From: Luzula sylvatica
Lineage: Eukaryota > Streptophyta > Magnoliopsida > Poales > Juncaceae
Assembly: GCA_946800325.1 (NCBI GenBank)
Contig: OX326959.1
Coordinates: 35,065,408-35,129,407 of the forward strand
Length of the DNA stretch: 64,000 nt
Reading direction: 5' to 3'
Both the position numbers and the translations under genes were made by a program. Position 1 is the first letter of the stretch; each line of letters begins with the position of its first letter. Shown in pieces: positions 1 through 12,218 of this stretch. The notes beneath the pieces are model-generated. The model made no database searches. It saw only the letters and a program-made list of their open reading frames with translations, and was not told the DNA's origin.

Positions 1-70
1 CATATAATATTTTATTATTTTATTAATTATAATTTACATATTTTTCATATATACTCATTTATTTCGATTT

Positions 71-122
<52 letters not shown>

Positions 123-567
123 CACTGTAGCGTTTTGTTCCGCTATATATATAATATATATATAGCGCGCTATAGCGGGTTTTGGGAGGCAAACGCTGCA
201 TCGCTTCGGAATATAGCACTGTAGCGTTTTGTTCCGCTGCAACGCTATAGCGGACCGATGTAGCGTTGAAGCGTTCAATTGTAGCGTCCGTAGCGGCGCT
301 ATAGCGTGATGATGATGATTATTATTATTATTGTTGTTGTTGTTGTTGTTGTTATTAAATAATAATCACTATTATCATTACACAATAATAATAATTGTTA
401 TTAAATAATAGTAATAATATTAATAATAATAATAATTATTATTATTATTGTTATTATTATTATTGGTACTAAATAATAATAACAATAATAATAATAATTA
501 ATATTATTAGTATAAAATAATAATTATTGTTATTTAAAAATAATAATAATAATAATGACAACGATAC

Positions 568-639
<72 letters not shown>

Positions 640-676
640 TAATAATAATAATAGTAATAATAATAAGCATACTTAC

Positions 677-746
<70 letters not shown>

Positions 747-1109
747 GGAAAAATAAGATAATAACAACATCAACAACAACTATTAATAGCCTTATTATAA
801 TTACAATAATTACAATAATAAAAAGAAAAACAAAAGTAATAATAATAATAATAATAATATATTTTTCTTAGAGATGAATTTTAATTTATGTTAGTTTGCG
901 AGGTTGATATAAATATGCATTCAACATAATTTTATTTATAATATTGGACCGCTAATTTATATTTATATTTGTATTGTAGTATTATAAAAATAATAATTTC
1001 GATCAAAAATCCGCTGTAATGGTGAAGCGGCGCTATATCGCCCGCTAACGTTAAACGCTAAATTAAACGTCAAAACGCTGCATGCCGCTGCACGCTATTT
1101 AAAACATTG

Positions 1110-1115
<6 letters not shown>
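1..1115. repeat. hAT-like remnant with (TA)n tracts
   Basis: The stretch has no gene. It holds (TA)n tracts at about 86-121 and 1112-1151. Short GC-richer motifs recur: TAGCACTGTAGCGTTTTGTT occurs at about 120 and again at 214, and many GCGCTATAGCG-like words lie between. At about 1005-1105 similar GCTATATCGCCCGC words lead into TTTAAAACATTG. A terminus of the type CAATGTTTTAAA is common in plant hAT elements. The matching left end is not visible, so it may lie outside the window. Confidence 0.4.
535..870. repeat. (AAT)n and (ATT)n microsatellite, inverted
   Basis: A long run of AAT triplets (about 536-665) is followed, after a 10-base break, by a long run of ATT triplets (about 675-745) and then by more AAT-rich sequence. 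The two runs are complementary and could form a hairpin or cruciform. Apparent reading frames here (poly-Asn, poly-Tyr, poly-Ile) are only translations of the triplets. Confidence 0.9.
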
Positions 1116-1155
<40 letters not shown>

Positions 1156-1660
1156 GTTTTAAATACATTTATTGATGTTCTATATATATTCGAGAAGTAT
1201 TCGGAAATGTCTGAACTGATATTGTTTTGAAATAATATATTCTACAAGTATCTCGAAATACATGAGAAAATAACACATTTAAAATAAAATAAATATATAT
1301 AACATATATAAGTAAAATAAAATATGTATAGACTTATATGACTCATTTTTTTACAATTAAATTTAATTTCAAATTAAACATATAATTCATTTAAGGAAAA
1401 TTTTCGTATATAACCAACTTTTACAAGTTAATTAACGAAATAATCAAGTTTTTAAAAATATTCCAAATTTGTCTTTTGCGGAGTTCCATACCTCGCCAGG
1501 CGAGGCATCATTCAGCGCCTTTATTTATGGGAGTAATTAAGGCAGTTAAATAAAGGTGCGGAATGGAACAGCGCCTGGCGCTGAATGAAACAGCGCCTTC
1601 ATATTTTTTTTTTGTCACATATTAAAAAAAATTAATCCCCTCCAAAATAAAATGCACCTG

Positions 1661-2522
1661 CCGAATTCTCCATTATTTGAATTATTATATTTAATTAATG
1701 TGATAATTAAAACATATAATTAAATATTCATTAAAATTTATTTAAATTTACGAATTCGAATGAATATTAATTATGTATTAAGTTAACAGCTAACATGTAA
1801 TGGTTATTATTTTAATTAAATATATTAATTAGAACATAGAGATGTTATGATAAAATTTGGATAATTTCGGTTCGTATATTTAATTAAAATGATAACCAGT
1901 ACATGTTAGCTGTTAACTTAATACGGAATTAATAATTGTTCGAATTCATAAATTTGAATAAATTTTAATGAATATTTAATTATATATCTTAATTATCAAC
2001 ATAATTAAACGTAATAACTAAATAATGGAGAATTCGGCTGGTACATTTTGGAGGAAATTATTTTTTTCTTTTTTTTAATATCTAACACACACGTGACACG
2101 GTTGAAAAAAATATATAAAAAATTTATTCTCTCCAAAATGCACGCGCCGAATTCTTCATTATTTAGTTATTACGTTTAATTATGTTGATAATTAGGATAT
2201 ATAATTAAATATTCAGTTAAATTTATTCCAATTTATGAATTCGAATAATTATTAATTATGTATTAAGTTAACGGCTAACATATAATAGTTATTATTTTAA
2301 TTAAATATACTAATTAGAACATAGAAATGCTATGATAAAATTTGAATAATTTCGATTCGTATATTTAATTAAAATAATAACTATTACATATTAGCTGTTA
2401 ACTTAACACATAATTAATATTCATTCGAATTCATAAATTTTAATAAATTTTACTAAATATTTAATTATATATCCTAATTATCAACATAATTAAACGTAAT
2501 AACTAAATAATGGAGAATTCGG
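1661..2522. repeat. Two palindromic units of the array family
   Basis: Each unit starts with CCGAATTCTCCATTATTT or a close variant and ends with its complement, and each is about 377 bases (1661-2037, 2147-2522). Inside, arms with TAAGTTAACAGCTAACATG-type words are also inverted. The units are separated by about 110 bases with a TTTGGAGGA...AAAATG spacer. They are diverged copies of the four units at 16194-18025. Confidence 0.85.
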
Positions 2523-2577
2523 CAGGTACATTTGGGAGGAGATTAATTTTTTTTTATATTTTTTCAATCGTGTCAGA

Positions 2578-3363
2578 TATTGAGTAGATCGAGTAGTTCC
2601 GTTACAACGGACTGTAATAGCTAACACAGACTTCCGTTGTAACGGACTACGTTCCGTTATAACGGACTGTGAAATAAATTCAAGTACGTCAGCCTTAACG
2701 GCTAGTTTTTGGATCATTCCGTTGCAACGGACCATATGTCCGTTGCAACGGACTATTCAGAAAAAACAAGTGAGGGAAGGGACTATGTGTTCTATAAATA
2801 TAACCCTTCCCTCATTCTCTCAACTCACTTCATCTATCCAAATTATAACTTCCAAAGAGAGAAACCTTGCTATACCATTGAGCTAAACAATCTTCTAAAC
2901 CATTCTTAGAGATTAGATTTCCCTCTTCTTCCTCCAAATACTATTTCCAACTTGCGTGACCAATCACGTTTAGTTAGTATTTAGAAATTGTAATAGGCTA
3001 GTACCAAGAGTGTAAAGCCCGTTATAGATCGATAGAAAAAGTGTAAATCGATCTAGGCAAAACCTTGTACGAGTGAGTTGGAATTCAATCGAACGCCGAA
3101 AAGGCACAAGGCATTCCCGGAGACGTAGGTACTCGCAATTAATTGAATCGGTCAATTAAGCGAGTAAAGGGTGAGTTAATGCTACAAAACAACCACCTAC
3201 CGAACTCCGTAATAAACATCGCGTGTTCTTCTTGTTCGGTATTTTACATTATTTTAATTAAGTCATATTAAGCTTCCGCCTAAGTTAGAATCGGTATACT
3301 TAAAACGAAAATTGTACGTTAGGATTACATATTCACCCCCCTCTAGGTTAGAATTAACCAACA
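2578..3363 (+). repeat. LTR-like segment inside the MULE
   Basis: This segment replaces the right interior of the 1395-3413 element. It has several GTTGCAACGGAC/GTTATAACGGAC repeats (2600-2755) and a TATA-like TCTATAAATATAA at about 2790. It ends with CACCCCCCTCTAGG followed by AACCAACA, wording often seen at the 3' end of Copia/TRIM LTRs. No internal retroelement coding region, primer-binding site or 5 bp duplication could be confirmed, so a solo LTR is only a suggestion. Confidence 0.4.
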
Positions 3364-3449
3364 ATTATTTCGTTAATTAACTTGAAAAAGTTGATTATAT
3401 ACGAAAAATTTCCTTCATTTAAATTATTTAATAATAATGTTTAAAATAA

Positions 3450-3690
3450 TACAATGTAGGGGTTTATGTGAAAAATACATTGTACTTTATTAAGTCCAAA
3501 CAACGGAGCTTCCGTCAACTCATTTTTTGGACTTATGAAATTAACCCATCAACCAATGGAATGATGCCACGTAGGCGGTTTCACACGATATTTGTTTTGT
3601 GGGGCAACAGAGAAAACCCTCTCAATTGATTTTTTGTGGGGCAACACAGAAAACCCACTCAGCTCAATTGAGAGAGGGGTTGGGGAGTAT
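3450..3690. repeat. Diverged single arm of fold-back MITE family
   Basis: The order of words here (AGGGGTTTATGTG, ACCAATGGAATGATGCCACG, GCGGTTTCACA, then GCAACAGAGAAAACC) parallels one arm of the fold-back MITE at 35211-35456. The sequence is much diverged and no second arm was seen. Confidence 0.35.
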
Positions 3691-5738
3691 ATGCTGTTGC
3701 AAAGGGATAATCAAGTGCATTATTACAAAATAACTCCTTCATTTCTAAATATTTACAAAATATCACCAAGACCCATAGATCTATTTAATTGAGGAGGGGA
3801 TCCCAAGTTCCCAACACATATGTGGACTTGAAACAACCTTTAAATTTGTACATGATTGGTTATGTTAATTTGGGACAGTCTTTAGATTGATTAGATTAGA
3901 TTTGTAGAGTTGTTTGGTGTTGTGACCAGTTTGATTAGTGAAAGTGTTTGGTTGTAACTACTCAAGAGCCATGGACTGTCAAGTGGTGTCAAGGGGAGTG
4001 TTGATACATTTTTTCTGAATGTGACCAAATGTTTTTTGCATTTCAAATATCATACCGGTTGGCGGTTCTCTACGATTTGCAACCAACAAGCACTCGAGGC
4101 ATCTATTCATGAAAATCCTCTCTTTGGCTGTCTTCTTGTACGAGTTTTGTTCCTTATTTTTCTCTGTGTTTTGCTTCTCCTTCTATCAATAACATGTTAT
4201 CTTTTTTATTGTGTAATTATTTTTCTCACAATTTTGTTATTTCACAATGCATGTCCGTAAGTCATTTCTTTCTCTGTTTGTTTGACTTTTTGAACTAACA
4301 AATAAAATAATCTCAATAAAAATCGACACATAATATTTTAACAATTCAAACGCACAATACAACCAAACTAACAAAATGTGACAGAGATGATAGAGAGAGA
4401 AAGAGATATTTTTGTTGTCTATCTCGAATGCTAGAGAGAAGAGAGCCTACGACTACGACTAGTTAATTTTGTTGCCTTGCTTATTTTTGTTGTCTTGATT
4501 AACAAAAAGAAAAGGGGCTTAAGACTTGATGCATGAATTTGATTGTGGTTAATAAGCGACAATGATGTATATTTTTTTTACATATTTCAAATACTAATTT
4601 TTCTTATAGTATATTTTATATAATAAGTCATGGTAAATAATATATTGTGAATTAATTTGGATGGAATTAACAGATTAAAAGTCAATTACGAATTTGTTTC
4701 GAGTTTAATCCGAGCGAGTTGTGTCAACTTCAAGTTTGGTTGATAAGTTCTCGATTAACTCGACTCGTTTTAATTAATTTCAAATTGATGTCGAATAAGC
4801 TAAACTTACATCCATACTCACCATCCTTTCAGTCTTTTTTATATTTATACCAAGATGAGATAGAGTTTCTGTATTATATTCTTCTCGTTCAACTTGTTTT
4901 ATTTTTTTTGCATTTAGGTTACTTTTATAGGTATAATTTCTCGGTCCCAATCTTTTCGGGATAGTTAGGGAGGGTTATACATGTCTCTTCTAAATTGGTT
5001 AAATATACTTGCCCCTTCCTCTCCAAATTCATCACAATCATCTTGATGAGGTAACAAAATAAATTGATTAATATTTATAATTGACTTAATTAAATGTTAA
5101 TTGATACGTTTAATTAATACGTTAGTAATTTATAATATATCAATATTAATAAATGTTAATTGATGTGGCAATTCATTCGTTAATCGAGTCAATTAATAAT
5201 ATTAACCAACCCACTTAATATTAACCAACCCAATTAATAATATTAACCAATCCACTTAATTAACCAACCCACTTAACCTCTTCTAAATTCGCCCACAATA
5301 ATTGTTGCGTTGGCAATTTATGATAAACAAAATAAATACAATATAAAATCTATGTGTTAAATGTTAAATCGTTTATATTTATTAATTTATAATTTATACA
5401 TTTATTAAATAGTTTATATTTATTAATTTACTAATTTATGTTAATTGTTTATATTTATTAATTTATCATATACTCAATTAACAGGCACCGTATATTAAAT
5501 CGGATCATTTATATATTTACCACATAATTATTTAATACTGTATTTAACACTATAACACTAAATGACATATTAACATTTCATCCATACAACGAACGGAATG
5601 CAACAAATGGATGGGCTTCATATGACCATAACGGGCACTTTGTTATTTGCAACTTTTAGCAAAAAAATATTTCAACTAAAAAGTCAAAAACAAACAAGGA
5701 GTGAAAATTAAAAAGCTAAGCTGTGATCATTATCTAAT
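3691..5738. other. AT-rich intergenic stretch, no gene seen
   Basis: Open frames here (for example 4021-4260 and 4719-4964) are hydrophobic translations of T-rich DNA with no recognisable family. At 5040-5280 there are short repeated AATTAATAATATTAACCAAC words and weak inverted repeats resembling the small MITE at 52343-52479. The last 50 bases are the probable promoter or 5' leader of the downstream gene. Confidence 0.5.
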
Positions 5739-5996
5739 TTGCATTTAATAGACCGCAAAAACTACCTTCGCCATTCCCGATGCGATCTACGCCCAAGGCC
5801 ACCACCATTCCCTACTGCTTCTTCTCCTTCGAAAGATTTTAGGGTTTTGAATCTTTTGATCGCCAATTGGGGTGCAATCCACCGTGGTAATCCCTTTGTT
5901 CCAATTCTAATCGTCGCCTATTTTAGTTTACTACCTTGGACAAAGCAGCCACATATTGAAAATTAAAGAGGGGCAAGAGGGTAAGACCGAAGAGGT

Positions 5997-7645
5997 ATGG
6001 ATTGGAAGCCGGACGACCAACCTGAAAGCTCTTGCTCGTGCCAGTGTTCCACTTGCCCGTGTAATGAGGCCGAGTCGGCGAAGCGAAATCATTTAGAGAG
6101 GACAAGATCAATGGTTATGGATGGGATAGCACGCGTCGAGTTTGAGAATGAGGCGGCAGCTCTACGAGAGGCATTAAGTAGACACCAGCAATCATTCTTG
6201 GACTTGTGTACTGAGTTGGAAACGGAGCGTAATGCTTCTTCCACCGCCATAAATGAGGCAACATCCATGATCCTCCGTCTCCAAGGAGAGAAGGCTGAGT
6301 CTCGTATGGAGGCGAGCCAGTTTAAGCGTTTTGCAGAAGAAAAGATGGCACATGACCAGAAAAAGATTGCTACCTTAGAGGAGTTACTCTTCAAGAGAGA
6401 TCAAGCAATGCAGTCTCTCTATTGTGAGGTGCAGGCCTACAAACACCGTCTTCTTAGCTACGGTATCCTTGACCAAAACCCCAGTTCCTCTGAGCCCAAT
6501 ACTCCGCGTGGCCAGCTCGACGGTTCTCCTCGTCCAACCACTTCTGCCCCTAATTTTCATTATCCTCCACTTAGATGCACACTTACTGTTCCACAAGCTT
6601 GCGATGATTATGCGCCAATAGAAGAATACAATTACGGGGAGGTCCCTAGAGAGAATCTTCACAAAATAGAGCAGCGTATCTGCCATCTGGAAAAGATGCC
6701 AAGCCGTGTCATAGAGAAAGGAGTGGTGGTCGGCCCATCATCGTCATCCCCGAGATGGCCAAGAGATCTCATGAGACGCAAGTTCTCCTCATCTTTTGAT
6801 AGTTTCGGTTCTCGCTCTAGAAACTTCTTTCGAGGAGAGGAGTTTCCAGTGGCAGAGGACCTACCCTCAGCATTTGATCAAGACGATGAGATGAGCGATA
6901 GAATATACACAGTTCGAGTATGTGACGGAGAGGACTCCTATGCGAGCACACCAAGAGACCTAGGAGCGGGTCCCACACCAACAAAGGCGAGGACAGGTAA
7001 CGGTTTTGTGTTTAATGGACTAGTAGGGAGAGGGCCACAACAGGAAGAACTATGCAAACTGCAAATGAGGTTACATGCACTAGAAGCAGACCGCGAGTCC
7101 ATGCGACAAACTCTCATCTCCATGAGCACTGACAAAGCACAAACGGTTTTACTTAAAGAGATTGCACAAATGTTTGGTAAGGATTCGGCGTCCGAGAAAA
7201 AGGTCCTCCAAACCGCATCGTCTTTTTCGATAGCTAGAACTTCCTCCCTCCTTTCTGTCATCATGGTGAGTATTTCCTTAGCCATTACTTTTCTTTCTTA
7301 CAAAGATAATTCTCGTTAAACTCGTGATTTTGCCATTACTCTATTTCCTCTATATTATCCATTCAGTTCGAGAAAATAATGTTTTGCTATCTAGGTTGAG
7401 AATCGTATCAAACTTTTAATTTTTACAAGTATATTTTCCGTTACGAAATTAGATCTTTCTTTCGGAGTAGGGTTAAAGTATAAGATCAAGCACGTACAAA
7501 ATCAATGCAAAGATGTGAACCCTTAATCAATTTCGAAAGTGTAATTGTTGCAGGATGATAAAACTTATCTTTTTAATTATTGTTTTATCTGTTTCAGTGG
7601 ATCACATCAGTTTTATGGAGAAATAGATCAACAAGAATAAAGTAA
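5997..7645 (+). CDS. Myosin-binding protein, GTD-binding (DUF593) family
   Basis: The protein belongs to the plant GTD-binding (DUF593, MyoB) family, whose members bind the globular tail of myosin XI and link it to vesicles. Exons are 5997-7265 and 7598-7645 (donor ATG|GTGAGT, acceptor TTTCAG|TGG), giving 438 aa. Residues 12-22 are Cys-rich (CSCQCSTCPC). The GTD-binding coiled coil covers about residues 48-155, with ERNASSTAINEATSMILRLQ and QFKRFAEEKMAHDQ as the diagnostic blocks. A second coiled segment lies near residues 345-390. The second exon adds WITSVLWRNRSTRIK, a short hydrophobic-basic tail typical of MyoB7-type members. Reading through the donor would give another tail with a stop at 7319, a possible intron-retention form. 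The ATG at 5997 was chosen because it directly precedes the Cys-rich start. A leader from about 5730 likely carries an intron. Confidence 0.88.
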
Positions 7646-9000
7646 GTTGTAAATTTTCATATATTCATACACTTCCAAAGGTAAAAGTAATAATCGCCAT
7701 GAAATCAATAAATGAAGGTACTCATTTGGGCCATCGAGCAGCAATGCAGGGTTGCTGTTATTACTAAAGAAGCCCCCGCTTTGCAAACGGAAATTTATTT
7801 CAGATGAGAGGTCGTCGTGATCAATCAATACATAAATATCTACCCATTTTGGGTTTCTTGGATTCTTTCAGGATAATGGTGATCAATTAATATTCGTGCA
7901 GTCGGTCTGATTAATTTGTGCCTGTTTAATTATTTTTTTTACTAAAGTTAGTTCGATAAAAGAGTGTTGAGCATAAACGTGAAAAAAAAAGAAAATAATA
8001 GTATGAACATGTAAGCCGTATAAGTCTATGTTTAGCATATCTTAAGTGTTTTGAGTTTTTGTAGTTTCTTATTTGTATTTTGATGGATTGTTGAAAGAGA
8101 TTAGAGGATTGTTGAAAGAGATTTGAGAAGAAAATAGGAAAATGTTGGACATACTCCCCACCTGTTTGATGATATGATTTATAATTTTAAAAATTAACAA
8201 TTTAATTAATGATTTGACATTTTCATTGAGTGTTCAATCATAAATTAATATGTTAAATTATGTATTTATGTGTTAATTTTTAAAATGTTAAATCATATCT
8301 ACGTCATCAAAACGTTTGGAGAAATTTCTAATGATACATCACTATTCATGAAAATAATTTAGGGTTCCGAGAGATGAAATAGAAAATAGTTTTTCCTTAG
8401 GGCTTGTTTGGATGCATAAGTATTTTTGAGAAAAATAGAGTGGGCTCGAGAGCTCCCACGTCTATTAAAAACAGACTTGAAAATACAGATTTCATCAAAA
8501 GCAGATTTGAAATGCCATTAAAAATCCATATTGATAAAAAAGTGAAAACAAAAACAGAATAAAAAGTATCCATTAAAAACAGTGAAAAAAATCATTCAAA
8601 AACAGTCCAAAAAACAGTGAAAATTTTACTTAAAAACAGTGAAAAAACAGTGAATAAAACATTGAAAAAACAGTGAAAATTTCCATTAAAAACAGTGACA
8701 AAAACATTGAAAAAAACAATGAATAATCCAAAGCTTAAAAACAGTCAAAAAAATTTCCTTATCAATTCGTAAAAACTGTGAAAAAAAAACACTTCATAAA
8801 CCCCAAGAACAAAAATTATAATCAATCCCGAGCCTAAAATTATGAAAAATCCGAACTTAAAAAGTTAAAAATCCGAACTTATAATCAATTGATAACAAGA
8901 AAAATACATAAAAAAACACACTAGCCTAAATTGCTAACAAATTTAACCAACAAGTTTCAATAAAAACACACTATTACACAAGGAATATACAAAAATATCC
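7646..9000. other. Intergenic, MITE-like and A-rich repeats
   Basis: No gene was seen. At about 8150-8330 inverted arms (GTTTGATGATATGATTTA and its rough complement near TAAATCATATCTACGTCATC) suggest a small MITE. At about 8550-8730 a degenerate tandem repeat of the type AAACAGTGAAAAA recurs roughly ten times. Confidence 0.5.
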
Positions 9001-9399
9001 TAGCAAACCCTAGACAATAAAAAATGGTAACATATCCTACAAGAAACAAGAGAGAAACATACCATTCGTGAAGAAGGCAGAGCTTCCACAACCGAGGTAG
9101 ATCCGAGAGAGAGGAGGCCGAGCTTCCACCACCGAGGCAGATCCGAGAGAGAGACGGAGGCCGAGGGAGAGAGACTTCCAAAGCAACCCGAGCTCAAAGA
9201 GAGAGAACCGGGAGAAGGATGGGCGAGAGAGAGTGAGAGTGGGCGAGAGAGAGAACAGGAGGGCGAGAGAGAGAGAACAGGAGGGCGAGAGTGAGAAGAG
9301 TGGGCGAGAGTGAGAACAGGAGGGCGAGAGGGAGAAAGGGGGAGGGGACGAGAGAGAGAAGGTGCGAGGAAAATGAGGAATAAAGAAAGAAAAAGGGTG

Positions 9400-9784
9400 G
9401 GTTGGTGGGCTTAAGAGCCACAACATCTGTGACGGGCCGACGAGGAGTTTCACCGACGGGCCACAACATTTGCGACGAGCCGTGGGACAGCTATCATCGA
9501 CGGGATGTGGTACTTCAGCGAGGGGGAGAGCTTTGGCGACGGGCTGACGCAAAAATTCAAATTGCCAGCGATGGGCCGTCGGGGAAGAAGCCGTCGGTAA
9601 AAGCCTTTCTGCGACGGGCAGGGGAGTTAGCAATGGGCCGTCGGAACGTGCGTTGGGCCGTCGGAGATAAATACCGTCGGAAAAAAGCATCTGTGTTGGC
9701 CCGTCGGTGAAAGTGACTATTATTTGCGACGGCCGATAGCTAAAAAAATGAACCCGTCGCTGATACAGACATATGTTGTAGTGA
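9400..9784. mobile_element. CACTA-type terminus with subterminal repeats
   Basis: The sequence ends in ATGTTGTAGTG at 9784, the complement of the CACTACAAC start of En/Spm (CACTA) elements. It is preceded by many short repeats with GACGGGC, GGCCCGTCGG or CCGTCGG in both directions, the usual subterminal repeats of this superfamily. The opposite CACTACAA end was not found to the left, so the element is truncated or its left end has decayed. Upstream, 9200-9360 is a degenerate (GA)n tract. Confidence 0.55.
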
Positions 9785-10354
9785 TATATAAATTAAGAAA
9801 TAGTTACATCCTCTATTAAATGTTAAGCTATAATTAATTAAAATTAAGCAAAACTCAAAACAATTAAACCCTCATAAAGCAACCAAGAGTAATAACTAGG
9901 AAATAGAAGTTCTTGAAACCCTAATTTGAAAATCCTTGACTTTGATTCCTTTAAAAAACCAGGAAACAAAATCCTTGCAAATGTTCAAACATATATAATG
10001 CAATCCCTTTCTCTTCAACTGCCTTTGAGCATTTGCTTCCCTTCTCCAGAGTCATGCTCCTTCTTCTGTGCGGTAGTAGTTAGGTTTTCATCGTCAACCT
10101 TGAAATCATGCTTGCATGCACTTATTTGAGGTCACTTTAGATACTTGAGTTTGTAGATTTCGCTAACAACATCCTCTACAACCCTCTTTTCATCAATTAC
10201 TCCTCATCAATCGTTTTTCTTCAAGGTCCTTTTTGTGGATTAGCAATGGTTTTACCTCGGACGATGACTTTACATGCATAGATGCATCCGTCTAGCTCAA
10301 AAGCTCTTCGATCCTCACATGTAGAGGCCTCCCTTGCACTTGGACCGCATTTAA
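9785..10354. other. Intergenic, nothing recognised
   Basis: AT-rich sequence with short open frames (for example 9926-10129) that match no family I recognise. Confidence 0.4.
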
Positions 10355-10520
10355 ATAAGGTGGAGTCATTTTTTCGTTTTTATAGATTCGATTTAATCCT
10401 TTTTTGCTCTGTTCTAATTTTTTTCTTCTATGTTGACGTTCCGTTTGTTCATTTTTCTTCTTATTGAGCTCGATTTGAACACCCTTACTAGTGATTCCCG
10501 ATATGTTTTTGAACTCTGAG
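10355..10520 (+). repeat. Dispersed direct repeat, copy 1
   Basis: The stretch around TTTTGCTCTGTTCTAATTTT and CTTCTTATTGAGCTCGATTT is repeated in the same orientation, with changes, at about 11667-11830. Both copies read AAGGT...TTCTTGATTCGATT...ACCCTTACTA or a close variant. The role is unknown. Confidence 0.6.
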
Positions 10521-10639
10521 TTCCTACTTTTGAATGCAATGAGTTGTTCTTCTATCTCGAGCTTTTTCAGATTATGTTTATGAAGGAAATACAGTTTCAG
10601 GATCAACCGTAAAAGTGTACACAAGGATAAACGAATGTA

Positions 10640-11660
10640 AGCGTACATTCGTGGTCATATCTTTCAGTAGGAAAATCCAATTTGAATGGTTCAAATTGGG
10701 TTAGATAGATAATAAGATTATCTACAACCTTCATGTAGAAATATATTTCATATGAACGAAGTATCAGTGTCGTTTCTATGAAATACCGAAAGGGTGCAAC
10801 AGTATGACATACAGTTAGTAAAACAGTCATACCTTTTGCATAAGAACTCCAATTGGGACAGGCCAAATTGGGTCGTGTAGATAATAAGATTATCTACAAC
10901 TTTTATATTGGTTGATTTTCTGTCAGAGGAATTTACCAATTTCGTATGGACAGAATACTGGACAGATTCATACAACTTTCTGTGTGAAAGAGTGTATATT
11001 GGATATACATGTCTTTTGGCCAATCCTAATCCTATGTGATATAAATAGGATGTTTCTCTCTCTCTCTCTCCCTGGTCAATCCAGATGTGAATTCATTCAG
11101 AATATTCAGAATATTCCAGAAATATTGAGAGACATATTTCTATTGAGTGAAAGGGTGTAAAGAGAGAGAACCGAGAAAAACAGTTTTTTCGGAGAAGAGA
11201 ATCAATCGATCGAGCAAGTTCGCCGGTGCTTTGTCTAGGCAGTTGCACCCGCGACCGACGTCTTACGAGTCAAGGTAGATACACGTAGAGTAGCAATATC
11301 TGGAGCTCTTTCGGTTGTGATCGATTCGGAGGAACGAAATCTGCCGGAGACGAAAACGAGCGAATCGAGTAACGGGCTGTGGAAGCATGCGGGCATGGAA
11401 CGCACGAAGACAACCCGAGGCGTGTCAAGACGGTGGGAGACGTGCGGTATGGGACGTACGGGCTAGTCACCAACGTGACACCGAAGGAAGAAAAGGATGC
11501 GAGCGATCAACCCGTCGTGCGTGATCAATTTCACGCTGGTAATCGTCTATCCTACTTTGCATCGTACTCTCGAAGTCATGGCGTGATCTTGGATTTAGGA
11601 AACCGGACCGGACCTTCATATCCGCTGCGCGGGCCCGGGGTCGGGCGAATTCCCAACAGT
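10640..11660 (+). repeat. LTR-like or promoter-bearing repeat sequence
   Basis: Between the two copies of the dispersed repeat there is a short duplicated block (AGATAATAAGATTATCTACA at about 10707 and 10877). A TATA-like GATATAAATAGG at about 11038 precedes a CT-rich leader and a GC-richer stretch (11180-11650) with no long open frame. The layout resembles U3-R-U5 of an LTR and the right end reads TTCCCAACA. No coding retroelement or target duplication was found. Confidence 0.3.
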
Positions 11661-11666
11661 TTATCA

Positions 11667-11830
11667 CTTAACAAGGTAACCTCATTTTTTTCTTGTTTGC
11701 TCGATTCAAATACATGATTCTTTGCTCTGTTCTTCTTTCTTCCAATCTGATTTTTATTTTGTCGATTATTCTTCTTATTGAGGTTGATTTGTACACTCTT
11801 ACTATTATTTCGATCGTCATCTTCAAAGCT
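11667..11830 (+). repeat. Dispersed direct repeat, copy 2
   Basis: Second copy of the block at 10355-10520, sharing TTTGCTCTGTTCTTC and CTTCTTATTGAGGTTGATTT. The two copies bracket the LTR-like sequence. Confidence 0.6.
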
Positions 11831-12046
11831 CCTTACATATCCATTTGCCATCGCAACCCCCGCAGATTCTGACCTTCAAACTTTCCTTTGGGTTTGCATC
11901 CTTATAAAACTATATTTGTAGGGATTAGGATTTATATTTTATAGTCTAGCAAACTATATTTGTAGGGATTAGGATTGTCAAATAGGTATTCCTAAGGAGT
12001 AATGAAAGTGTAACCCAAGAATACAAATATATGTTTCGAAATAGTC

Positions 12047-12210
12047 ACTACAACATTCTTTTGATTTATTGGGGTGATCAAAACCGATTAAAAAATATCT
12101 CAAAATCGATCCTAGACAATATTGGGACGGTTGGCCGATACTGACAAACCGTCCGTGACAGCTGTAATCATGTTTGGAACGGGCCGACCCTATAAACTCA
12201 TTGGGACGGT
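12047..12210. mobile_element. CACTA-type left terminus, interrupted
   Basis: It starts CACTACAACATTCTTTTG and is followed by subterminal GGGACGG/CCGTCC words in both orientations, as in CACTA elements. A hAT element is inserted at 12219. The right terminus of this element was not identified. Confidence 0.5.
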
Positions 12211-12218
12211 GTGCTAAC

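Larger units (their letters stand above)
1395..3413. mobile_element. Mutator-like element, non-autonomous, 2.0 kb
   Basis: The ends are inverted copies: GGAAAATTTTCGTATATAAC at the left and the complement of GGAAATTTTTCGTATATAAT at the right, matching over about 50 bases. A perfect 9 bp duplication, TTCATTTAA, flanks it at 1386-1394 and 3414-3422. The 9 bp duplication and GG-starting long terminal repeats fit the Mutator superfamily. The left half carries two palindromic units (1661-2037 and 2147-2522) closely related to the array at 15931-18267. The right half is replaced by an LTR-like segment. No transposase is present. Confidence 0.85.

Noticed and set aside
527..871. Open frames of poly-Asn, poly-Tyr and poly-Ile
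   Set aside because: They are translations of the (AAT)n/(ATT)n microsatellite on both strands.
1661..2522. CRISPR-like array of regular palindromes
   Set aside because: Units are about 377 bases, themselves palindromic, and lie within transposon ends in a plant genome; this is not a CRISPR structure.
4021..4260. Possible small membrane protein
   Set aside because: The hydrophobic run is a translation of T-rich DNA; no conserved motif, exon context or neighbour supports it.
9037..9690. A 217-residue frame on the minus strand, Ser/Leu/Pro-rich
   Set aside because: It covers a degenerate (GA)n tract and CACTA subterminal repeats; composition follows the repeat and no domain is seen.
11379..11717. 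112-residue frame on the plus strand
   Set aside because: No recognised motif; it lies in an LTR-like GC-richer stretch and has no supporting exon structure.
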